From: Neurospora crassa OR74A
Lineage: Eukaryota; Ascomycota; Sordariomycetes; Sordariales; Sordariaceae
Length of the DNA stretch: 64,000 nucleotides
Direction of reading: 5' to 3'
NCBI RefSeq assembly: GCF_000182925.2
Contig: NC_026506.1
Coordinates: forward strand, 2,604,001 to 2,668,000
Under the pieces are notes generated by a model that saw only the letters and a program-made list of their open reading frames with translations, was not told the DNA's origin and did no database searches. How positions within the stretch are numbered: the stretch's first letter is position 1; every line of letters begins with the position of its first letter. This document shows positions 11,291 to 20,942 of the stretch, one piece after another. A program made the translations under genes and the position numbers.

Positions 11291-13556
11291 TCAAGGCTGC
11301 CCACCACTTCCTCTTCCATGCCCATCCATCTCATGATATCCCAGCACCGGACCTGACTGCCACGCCGTCGGCTGTAGTTCGGCCGGCCGCTGTGGTCCCA
11401 TCATCTCGTGCCTGTTCGACGTGAACTGCGCCTGGCCTTGCAACTCCTGCCGATTCGGGCCTGGATAAATCCCCCCACTTCCCTGGAGCTCCGAGGCATT
11501 GCTCAACATCGGAGAAACTGACCAAGGACCTTGGCCCGACTGTTGCGAGGCGTTCTGTGATACACCATACGGTGCGTGCAATTCGGCAGTGTTCGGCATT
11601 GGAGGGTACGCAGGCGTCTGGCCGTGAAGCTCGGTGCTATTGAGCGGATGCGGCGGTCCTTGACCTTGGAGTTCGGCCGTCAACTGGGGAGGGGGAAATC
11701 CGCCCGCACCAGCCGACACTGGGGACACGCTATTGACTCTGGTTCCGTCCTTGAGCATGCTTGCGGAACGACTGGGCGGCGAGGGCGGGACGGTGGCGGC
11801 GGCGGCAGCAGCAGTAGCAGCGCCGCCAACAATAGGATTGCCAGCAAGTTCGGGCTTGCCTTCCCCGGCAAGGGCATCATGGATGGCATTCGAGGAATTG
11901 GTCTGCTCCATGTTTTTACGCTGCTTTGACCTGCGGATGAAGAAGAACAGAAGAGCGGCAATGATGCCCAGTCCAACGAGAACGCCAATGACGGCGCCAG
12001 CAATAACCCCCGTATTAGAGGTTTTTGTGCCTGCGTTGCCGCTCCCGCTGCCGCCGTCATTGGCCCCTCCCGTACTGTCATCACCGGAATTGCTACCGGA
12101 GCCGGAGCCAGACCTTGAGCCACTTCCGCTGCTGGCCGTAGCCTGGGCACCACCGTTGGCTCTGCTGCCACTCTGGGCTGTTGGAGTCGGGTCTGCTTGG
12201 GATTCCGATGCGGTAACCCCATTTGCGACGAGCTTGTTGTTAGCAGCATTGCAGTACAAGTCCAGGACCTGTTGTGGATCGTTAGCCACGAGACGTTTGG
12301 ACAATGGTTGAGAGTTTATGCACTTACAGCCATTGCAGATGAGATATCGTCAGTTGCTGTTACACCACAACTGTATTTGACGCTCGCGGTTATGGAACTT
12401 GTCACCAGACCAAGCATTTGGTCTTTGAGACAGACACATGATGCAAGTGCCTGAGGCCCGTCAGGGCAGAGCTCACGGGCTTGCTATTTCACTAAAGTGT
12501 CAGCACAGTAACACGATCCTACACAAGAAACCGCATGTTGTTCTTACCCCTTGAACAGCATAGGATACCGCCGAAGCCGCACAATTGGCCAGTGAGCTAT
12601 ACTGCGGCAGGTCCTTGATATAGTACGTCACTTCCCAACAAGTGCTCCATCAGCCATCCGAACTATAGCCAAAAGTGTATATCCATCACTGTCAAACTTA
12701 CTATCACCGGGAGGGTTACTCGGCTTAGGAAATGCTGAAGTTCCCTCATTCAGCTTACACCACGCCGACCACATTCCCTGGGCTGACGAGACATCGGCTG
12801 TGTGGCCTTCGCAGTAGTACTTGACTGACGAGTTAATGAGCTGGCTCGCCAGCAGAGAGTTCTGGTTCTTTTGGCAAGCGCAGGTGGCATAGGCTGCCAA
12901 GTCCGAGGGGCATCGTTCGCGTCCCTGCGAGGACATTCAAATCAGTATCGTTACCGCCTGGTCGAAGAAAACGTCCAGAGGCTCCCGGTTTTTCAACTAA
13001 CCATTTCCCTGACGGCATATCCAAGCGCACTAAACGCACAAGGCGCTAACGCGGCCACCTCGGGAACATCAGTAATGTACTGCGTCACCGGAACTGATGG
13101 CTGCGGAAACTCCGGCAGCTTGTCCTGGCTGCAATACGCGCTGAGTACTGTTGCCGCCGACGCTTGGTCCTCGGTGGCCGTCGACCCGCAATAGTAGTTG
13201 ACGGACTTGGAGACATCGGACTTGATGGCGGCGAAGTTGTTGTTCTTGGTGCAGACGCAGCCTTGGAGTTCCCCGACTGCGGCGGGACAGGCATCGCGGG
13301 TTTGACCTTGGACGTTATAGGCGATGGCGGTTTGGGCGCATGGTGCCTTTTTACCACATATGGGAAATCATCAGCTCTATTGTCTTCGAGAAAGGAGGTA
13401 TGTAGTCTCATGAGACTGGAAGGAATGAAGGGGAAGAAGGTCAAGTACCAAGGAGTTGTATATCGCCAGGTCGGTAACGTAGACGACTTGTGCGGCTTTT
13501 GCGACTCCTAGCAAGCCTAGGAGCGGCAGCGGGGACGATCGATGCTGGCCACGCAT
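11291..13556 (-). CDS. Membrane protein, three Cys-rich repeats
   Basis: Predicted 628-residue type I membrane protein. Exons: 13556-13449, 13346-13002, 12924-12708, 12630-12548, 12483-12328 and 12268-11291. It starts with a signal peptide (MRGQHRSSPLPLLGLLGVAKA). Three homologous repeats follow, each reading roughly Y-[IV]-x-D-[LV]-P ... PC/NC-A ... C-P ... C-x-C ... Y-[YS]-C ... [YW]C, that is six cysteines per repeat. Repeat boundaries and introns keep phase 0 at most junctions, and aligning the repeats chose the splice sites. A Ser/Gly linker then leads to a transmembrane helix (GVIAGAVIGVLVGLGIIAAL), a basic stop-transfer segment and a cytoplasmic tail with about eight ELxG-like motifs (AELQGQG, TELHGQ, SELQGSG and others). 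The ectodomain resembles CFEM-type modules but has six rather than eight cysteines. It may be a cell-wall or surface sensor; function is not known to me. Confidence 0.8.
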
Positions 13557-14264
13557 CGTCCTAAGGAAAAAGACCGTCTCAAGAAATCGAGAGTGTATAG
13601 GTTGAAGGCAACAGAGATGAAATGGTATCACTGTGTGGGAAAGGGACGGCAGCTAGAGTTGAACAATCTAGACGGGATCAAAGCAGAGTGATGGTACAGA
13701 AGAGCCTACTCAACCGCACAACCCCAGAGACTTGCGTGGGATATGTCAAGTTGATACACAAAGGGGAGACCAGAAAAGAAAGTCAAGTTGAACATTTTCC
13801 GCGAAAGCCACTTCATTAGAACCACGAACCCAAGCCTGTCTTCCAATTACGATAAAGGTGCGTGGGCACCAGATCGGCGCTTAACAAGGCGTCTTCCTCG
13901 AAAACTCCTTTTACCCCTCCCTCATCTCCTCCAAGAACTGCTCACGATAACCGTCCATCTCTCCTTCTCATTATGCACACTACCTTTTTCCGTTGTTAAT
14001 TCGATGTCGAGACAGGAAGGGATACCCACTTGTTGGTGTAGCAAGACCCCTACCAGCTGAAAAAGACAAATCAAGATAAGATGCAGGCACACGGCAGGAA
14101 GTTTTAGGGAGTCTGGGGAGGAACATCAAGCTTTTCGAAGTGTGACCAATGGGAGAAGTACTTTGGTTATAGTAACCTTTGTGTACAGTCAGTCTTCGAC
14201 GAAATGTTGTGTAGAAGAAGGTATTTATTTCTCGGTCATCGAACGGCTGTCCTCTTCTGTTCTA
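13557..14264. other. Intergenic, no gene seen
   Basis: Contains the 5' leader and promoter of the cysteine-repeat gene. A short frame at 13788-14060 has no protein-like features. No RNA gene or repeat was seen before the transposon at 14265. Confidence 0.5.
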
Positions 14265-14538
14265 CAGTCCAGTACTGGTTTGTTTGTTAGTTTAGTACAC
14301 TAGGTACTGTACCATACTCTATACACTAGACGAAATCTATCTCTAATAGTGCTAAACCTTGTGGGAATAGATCAAAATGGTTAATATAAATGATAAAAGG
14401 TATTAGTACAATTTGATATGGCGTTTCGAATATTCTAGATAGCGCATCCAAGGTAAGATCACGCATCAATTAGCTATGAAAACGCATAGGAAAGTTGACA
14501 CGAGGTCTCGAACTAACAAACAAACCAGTACTGGATTG
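14265..14538. mobile_element. Small TIR transposon (MITE), copy 1
   Basis: A 274-bp non-coding element with terminal inverted repeats of about 26 bp. The left end begins CAGTCCAGTACTGGTTTG and the right end is its reverse complement with one mismatch (GGATTG instead of GGACTG). It is flanked on both sides by TA (14263-14264 and 14539-14540), the target duplication expected of the Tc1/mariner group. It is AT-rich and has no open frame, so it would need a transposase supplied in trans. Two further copies of the same family lie nested at 42252-42799 and share internal sequence such as the CACTAGACGAAATC block and the CGCATAGGAAAGTTGAC block. Its small size would keep it below the length that Neurospora repeat-induced point mutation is known to need. 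Confidence 0.88.
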
Positions 14539-15370
14539 TATATAGAAACACGCCAAGACCAAGCTTAAACCTCAATCACACCCATTCGACCAGGTCGATG
14601 TTCCATGCCATACAAACCAAGAGGTAAGACGGAACGATTATACCCTACACATACTCAAAAGGGACAGGATCAACAAAGTCGTCCACGATGCCTTTCAAAC
14701 TTGATTGTACACGACAACAGACGCGCTTGAGGCGTTACACACAGCAATCAGATTAACGTGCCCAAATAGGAAAGTTTTGGAGAGAGAGGGCTTGGAGAAG
14801 AGGTTTTTATTTAGCCATGTGACGCATGGCGCATGGAGCCCGGGCGGTTTTGATATGATTTAAGGGGTGCCGAGGAACGCCACGGTATAGTGCCTATGTA
14901 TGGGTGGTTCAGCGCGGTTAAGTGAGTACTACACTCCATGTCAAGTAAACTGCGGTGGGCTGAAGATGGGACAAGCCGATAGGCAGGCGAAGGTATTGTT
15001 CGTCTCGGTATGTATATTTAGTTAGGGACGGTATCTAACAAACAATGATTGTCTAGAAAGGTGAAAGTATCTACGGTATGTGAAGTATAGGATCGAATTA
15101 TCGGGATCTTAGAAAAACCTTATCACCCGGTTCATTCACTCAGTGACACGATAACTGATCGCAGACAATGAGTGGTCGAATCAAGGTTTTTGTCATCCTT
15201 TCAAAACATTTCCCTCCCATTGACGCTTTCATCTCCAACCCAAAAACTTCCCGGTAGAGAAGGCATCTTATCTCATCACTCTCTGATATAGAGATCACAT
15301 AGGTACCCAACCGTTCTCTACCCAGGGTATCCTCCTTCTTCCCTACTTCGAAAATGAATCCCCTTGATGC
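14539..15370. other. Intergenic, no gene seen
   Basis: Moderately AT-rich DNA between the transposon and the 3' end of the DOPA-dioxygenase-like gene. No open frame of note, no RNA gene and no further copy of the transposon ends were seen. Confidence 0.5.
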
Positions 15371-16009
15371 TCAACGATCCATAACCTCCCAAAACATATC
15401 CGTATTCAGCACCACCTTCTCCCCCATCCAAATCGCTTTGTCCGTATGATTCCTCGCCTCCTTCTCCGCCTCACTGATCTCTCCGCCCTCACTAATGGTC
15501 TTCTCCGTCGTATTCGGATGAATCAACACGCTCAACGGTCCTCTCCAGACCGCCAACCAGCCCACAAAGGCACCAAGCTGCGCCGGCGTAAAGATGTTCA
15601 CTTCAAACATGCCAATCGGGTGAGGACCGACGGGTTGGCTCCAAAAGGTGTAGATGCGTAACTCGGGGAACTCGTGTCTGATGCGGGAGTGCAGCTCGGC
15701 AGCGTAGCGGGCTTGGGCGGGGTGGTTGGGGAGGTGATAGATGTGGACGTCGCTTTGGGGAGTGTTAGTGAACTTACAAAGGGAGAAGGGAAAGAGGGAA
15801 AGAAAAGGCAACGAGGGGGGTATAGGCTCGTACAAGGCACCTCGTCGCCCGTTATCTAGAGGCTCGGGAAACTTTTCGTAGGCGCTGCTGAGCACGCCGG
15901 TTTGGTTGTTGAGGAGGCTCTTGCCGTCTTCGGCCTTTTCGGTGGGGAGGGGAGGGGCATTTTCGTAGCCTTCTAGGGGGGATTTGTAAGTTGGTCTTTG
16001 AGAGGGCAT
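15371..16009 (-). CDS. DOPA 4,5-dioxygenase family protein
   Basis: Predicted 185-residue cytosolic protein from two exons, 16009-15834 and 15752-15371. The 81-nt intron has donor GTACGA and acceptor AAAG with an upstream CTAAC branch site. Removing it joins GAF to DVHIYHLPN and restores the family core; without splicing a low-complexity insert interrupts it. The core has the His-rich pattern of the family: DVHIYH, a histidine in AELHSRI, PVGPHPIGMFEV, LIHPNT and NHTDKAIWMGE. Family members are small non-haem iron extradiol dioxygenases, known for opening DOPA in Amanita pigment synthesis. In most moulds the substrate is unknown, and nothing nearby suggests pigment synthesis. Family call is strong; the reaction is inferred. 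Confidence 0.85.
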   Translation of the reverse strand: MPSQRPTYKSPLEGYENAPPLPTEKAEDGKSLLNNQTGVLSSAYEKFPEPLDNGRRGALYEPIPPSLPFLSLFPFSLCKFTNTPQSDVHIYHLPNHPAQARYAAELHSRIRHEFPELRIYTFWSQPVGPHPIGMFEVNIFTPAQLGAFVGWLAVWRGPLSVLIHPNTTEKTISEGGEISEAEKEARNHTDKAIWMGEKVVLNTDMFWEVMDR

Positions 16010-17069
16010 GTTGTTGTTGTTTGTTTTAGGAGTTTAGAGTCTAGAGTCTCTGGCTGAATGGGTTTGGGGTGAGCTGGTCGGGGTTGATTCTAAATTGAAT
16101 TTTAGGGTACTGCGTCAACTCGGATGTGAACTGAAGTAAATAGGTGAGAACTATGTTAGGGTCAAGTTGAAGTCAAATATGGTGTCCGAATAGCTTCATC
16201 GACGTGATTCTCTCATGAGTAAGCATTACGAAGGTGACAATACGGATGACAAATAATGGCGGTCGTTTAAATGCCACGCTATGGGGTCCCGGCATGGCAT
16301 CATTCCAGCATCCCACCCGTGGCCGAATGGCGATCCCGTCCGGGGAAGCCCCACCCCCGCACGGCGGCATCCCGACTGGACAGTCGGCACACGGGACCCC
16401 ACGAGTTCCATGCCCCTCCGCTCACTTGGCCGGGAATGGCGACTCGACGAGAAGCAAAATCAGTAACCAAAATTCCAGTCCGAGGTATTCACACGTGTCA
16501 GTATCAGTTATGTGAATCCACGCTAATATGAGAATGATAAGCCTCCTGCTTGTTGTTGTGAGAATAATTATAGTACAATAACAAATGCCTATTACGCCGG
16601 TGTAATAGTAATAATACTCCGAAACAATGCTGACATGTAACAAGTAGTGAGAGAAAGTATGAACCATGCGCCTGCCTAGCCTCCTGTGGCCTTCTTGAAC
16701 GCCATGCCCAAACCCTTGGTATCGGAACCTGACCCAAGCCATGACTGAAGCAAATCCTTTTCGTACCAAACAGTTCCATATTCATGTAAACCCTTTCCTT
16801 CTATCCCAGCAATGTGAAAATACGTCCCTTGGAAACCAGTCCATGCTCGGAAATGCGCAGCAACAAAATCGAATGCTCGACACGACATCGTGTCGATGTC
16901 CCCTAAACCGTAATAAAGCCGTAACAAAAGTGAGAAATCATGTAACAATACGATGTCGCGCCTGCAATGATAACAAACTGGTCGTCCCAGTCCCCATACA
17001 GTGATTCGATTTAACCAGCAGTGAGCCAAGGTCGAAACACGGTATCCTCGACTTTGAGGTGCCGAAAAC
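16010..17069. other. Intergenic, no gene seen
   Basis: Holds the promoter and leader of the DOPA-dioxygenase-like gene (next to 16009) and the 3' UTR of PEX20 (next to 17070). Several short overlapping frames exist at 16170-16790 and 16676-17029, but none looks like a protein. Confidence 0.5.
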
Positions 17070-18367
17070 TTAAGCGGAAGAAGCAGGCTCAGCGGAAGCT
17101 ATGCCCTTGTCGTTCGCATCCAAAGAGCCAGAGACATCGTCGTTGGGGCCAAAGTCGGAAGGGCTAGTGCTAACCTGCTCGCCAGTCGCCACATCGACAA
17201 GCTTATCACCGTCGACCTCGACCTCTCTGTTGCCGATGCGACGCATCAAATCCAGGAAAGTCGACTTTTGAAATTTCTCGGACTGGTTGTCGGCGACCGA
17301 GGTCAAAATGGCGTTGGCTGCCTTGGCCAGCTCCTCGTTGCCCTCGCGACGACGAGCCTCGGCTTCTTCCTTGGCTTCCATCTCTTCAGCGAGGTTCTCC
17401 AGATCAGCATCGATAGTGGCCATTTCCTCGTCGGTGGGGGGGCCGACTTTGGTGTTGTTCTCGGCGCTCGGACCGTGCTGCGCCATCCACTCGGCCTCGG
17501 CAGCCTCAAACTCCTGCTGAGCTTGCTGAGCCTTCTCGGCCTTTTCCTTCTCGGCCCACTCAGCAAGTTCTTGCTCAAAGGAAGACTCGTCGTACTCGCC
17601 AAAGGCTTTGTTAAAGGCTTCGATGTCAAGTGCCGACTCGACGTGGTCGTTGAGGCCGAACTGAGGCTGCTGATGAGTGAAGTTGTTCGTGGCTGTGCCA
17701 TGCATGACAAAAGGATCGTCCATGGACAATCCCATTCCCATTCCCATTCCCGTACCCACACCCATTCCCATACCGCCGAACTGGCGAGTGTTGTAGGCCA
17801 TATGGTCGTCCTGCAAGCCCATCATGGAGTTGTGGGTTGCAGTAGACATGGCTGCCGGCATGGCTTGAGGTGACATGGCCGGGGCCGCGTGAGCTGTGTC
17901 CTGACGGAGCTGCATGCTGGCGAACTGGTCGACCCAGCCGTGGGCAGCGGCACGGGAGGAGTGCATGGGACTGGCCGTAGCCGGCGCACCTCCGACCGCA
18001 TGACCAAAGACACCAGGCGCTGGACCAGCATGAAAAGCCGGGACGCCTGGGTTGTTCAGGAACGTATTATTCGCAAGGCCGAGGGAAGGACCCGGGGCGT
18101 CGAGCATAGGGGCTTGCTGAAAGGTCTCAAAGGCACCATCAGCAGCGAAGGAGGGGCGGTTTCTGAAGGACTGGATGGGTTGTTAGCACCGAGTTACGCT
18201 GGATATTCTACGACAAGACAAAACAAAAGAAAGCGATCATATCATACAGCACCGGCAGCCGAGTTGGGCGAGTTGACCAGGCGGTCCTGGTGAAGAGTGC
18301 GGTCGCGATCAGCGTGCGCAAGAAGGTTCTTGGCACCGTTGGACGGGCCGCACATGCTGTCAGACAT
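17070..18367 (-). CDS. pex20: Peroxisomal import co-receptor PEX20
   Basis: Predicted 406-residue protein in two exons, 18367-18248 and 18170-17070; the 77-nt intron ends at CATCCAG. In fungi PEX20 works with PEX7 to carry PTS2 proteins to the peroxisomal docking complex and is recycled through ubiquitination of a cysteine near its N-terminus. Here Cys6 lies in MSDSMCGPSNGAKNLL, the expected place. A WxxxF motif (WVDQF, residues 119-123) would bind PEX14/PEX13. A Met/Gly-rich stretch (GMGMGVGTGMGMGMG), encoded by a CATTCC repeat, precedes an acidic and basic helical region and the C-terminal part (QKSTFLDLMRRIGNREVEVDG) typical of the PEX7-binding end. The gene is divergent from SEC13. The similar PEX5 is excluded because there are no TPR repeats. 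Confidence 0.88.
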
Positions 18368-19503
18368 GTTGAGCGAGGTTTGACTTGTTGGAAGCAAAAA
18401 GGCGAGAAGCGCGGGTGACGGTAAGTTTCGAGAAAGAAATTACAAAAGTAGAAGGTTTTATAAATAAAGAGTGAGGAACGAAATGTCCTTGAAGAGAGTA
18501 TATAATTATTGTAGAGCGAGGAAGACTTGGATGAGTGAGCGAAAGGAGAGTTGTAAGTTGTAAGTAATGTAGATTAGTGGCGCGAAAGTAGAAGCCGAGG
18601 TTCTTTGAACAGCGCGATAGTAGTCACCGAACCCGCCGGTATCTCAAGTCTTCAACGCTAAGTATTTGGAGAAAAGTAGTTGGAGAGGGGGGAAGATGGA
18701 AACGAGAAAAAAAAGAGTAAACAACGCCGGACCTAATACCACGAAAAGGACGCGACTGATTACTGTGTGTAAAGAAATCCTTTTAGCAAGCAAACAAAAA
18801 GCGTCGCTGATTTTGAACAAGTAATTCTGGAAGAAGGGTCAAAATGGTCAGGTCTGGTTGAGTGAGATTCCATCCCAACTTTTTGTGACGGGAGTGAACG
18901 CTGCCACGGCACTGGCGAAATTCCCGTCGGGGTAGCCATGCGCTCACACGCTATCATGTGCACGGCATGTTCAGTGGACTTTTACAGCGGGACGGGAGAG
19001 CCCAGGCGACGCGTGGGGTCGTCAACGGGCCCCTGCCTCACCTGCCCCACCTTGGTTGTCTCAACAAGAGTCCACTTCGAGCCTCCGACCTGGTTACAAT
19101 AACGTCACACCACGGTGAGCCTACGAGGAAACCGACAAAGGCTCCACTCACCTTGCTCACCTTGCTCACCTTGACTTCTTGCCAGCTGGACCACATCGCT
19201 CGACAGGGATCACTGCGCAAGCGTCAAGTGGAAGCTCCAGCGCAGCAAGACGGGTTCACCTATCGTGTCGCCTGGGCGTCCACTGCCTGTAGCTTGCAGC
19301 TTCCATTCCCAATGCCCGTCCGTGGTGATCCAACTTAACAGCAACTGAATCCCCAACGACGGCCCTTTTTCCTTTCTACTACTCTGAGTAGTGTACTTTA
19401 TAACTCCAGTCTGAATTCATTCATCACCCAAAGGACGCAAATACAACTCCATACAAATCTATTTGTCTTTTCCACAATCTTCAATACTCCATAATTAATC
19501 AAC
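18368..19503. promoter_or_regulatory. Shared PEX20/SEC13 upstream region
   Basis: About 1.1 kb between two divergent start codons; it must hold both promoters and leaders. No gene is visible. A triplicated CTCACCTTG unit lies near 19147-19172. The SEC13 leader just before 19504 is AT- and CT-rich. Confidence 0.5.
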
Positions 19504-20648
19504 ATGGTACGTCCTCTTACACCCCCAAAGCTGCCGGCGGCGTCCCTCCCCCTTACTTGGCTACCTATCCACTAACATGAAGCTATCGCGACAATGACAG
19601 ACCGCAGGCGCACAGGTTATCGCCAACTCTGGCCACGATGATATGATTGTACGCTGAACATCGCCCCCTCGACGTTTCCCGACAACCATCCCTCTGTTTC
19701 TAACCGACCCTCGCAGCACGATGCAGTTCTCGACTACTACGGCAGGAGGTTAGCGACATGCTCCTCGGATCGCACCATCAAGATCTTCGAGATCGAGGGC
19801 GAATCACAGCGACTTGTTGAGACATTGAAGGGGTATGTTTGCGATGGGCTACAGTCACCAAACAATATGGACAATGGGTTAACCTCCCTTCTTCCGACAG
19901 ACACGATGGCGCAGTTTGGTCCGTAGCATGGGCGCACCCCAAGTACGGCAACATCCTCGCCTCGGCAGGCTACGACGGCAAGGTTCTCATTTGGCGCGAG
20001 CAAGCCGGCAGCTGGCAGCGCATCTTCGACTTCGCCCTACACAAGGCTAGCGTCAACATCGTGTCCTGGTCTCCCCACGAAGCCGGATGCCTCTTGGCCT
20101 GCGCCTCTTCGGACGGCAACGTCAGCGTTCTCGAATTCAAGGATAACAGCTGGGAGCACAACATCTTCCACGCCCATGGCCTGGGCGTCAACTCGGTCTC
20201 GTGGGCCCCCGCCACCACCCCCGGCAGCATCGTCAGCAGCAACCCCGGCCCCGGCTCGACGGGCAACAGACGCTTCGTGACTGGCGGTTCCGACAACCTG
20301 CTCAAGATCTGGACCTTCGACCCCGCGACCAACGGATACAAGCTCGAGCGCGAGCCCCTGGCGGGTCATACAGATTGGGTGCGCGACGTTGCGTGGAGCC
20401 CGACTGTGCTTCAGAAGAGCTATATCGCAAGCGCCTCGCAGGACAAGACGGTGCGCATCTGGACGAGTGACGCGGCGAACCCGGGCGAGTGGAAGTGCAA
20501 GGTTCTCAACTTTGATGCGGCCGTCTGGCGCGTTAGCTGGTCGCTCAGCGGAAACGTGCTGGCCGCCAGCAGTGACAACAACAAGGTCACACTATGGAAG
20601 GAGAACCTTAAGGGCGAGTGGGAGAACGTCAAGACCATTGAGGAGTAA
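19504..20648 (+). CDS. sec13: COPII/nuclear pore WD-repeat protein SEC13
   Basis: Predicted 304-residue WD40 protein from four coding exons: 19504-19506, 19601-19648, 19717-19832 and 19901-20648. The first coding exon is only the ATG, followed at once by a GTACGT donor; the intron has a CACTAAC branch site. The joined N-terminus reads [21 protein letters not shown], which matches the start of SEC13 proteins. The diagnostic core follows: [20 protein letters not shown], then [29 protein letters not shown] and four more repeats, giving the six-bladed open propeller of the family. SEC13 pairs with SEC31 in the outer COPII coat and with NUP145C in the Y complex of the nuclear pore. It shares its upstream region with PEX20 on the other strand. 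Identification is secure. Confidence 0.95.
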
Positions 20649-20942
20649 AATCACATGGGAATTCGGTCACGTTATGATGATGATGGGTGGCGAGCGTTAG
20701 CATAATATTGGTAGGTAGGATATCTACTCATCATCCAGAGTGGGCGTTATCGGGTAATAAATAAGGGAGGCCAGCGAAAAGGAGCAGGCTTACCTTCGGT
20801 TTCACAAGAACATATCCAGGTTGGCTTCACATGAACCGCTCGGGACAATGAAGAGATCATACCGAGTTTTATCTTACACTATCACATTACCTCGGGCTTA
20901 CGGGGAGTACATTTGACCCAGTACATCCCACCTCCCAAGTCA

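Noticed and set aside
17695-17775. CATTCC tandem run as an independent repeat locus
   Set aside because: It lies within PEX20 and encodes its Gly-Met-rich stretch in frame, so it is described with that gene.
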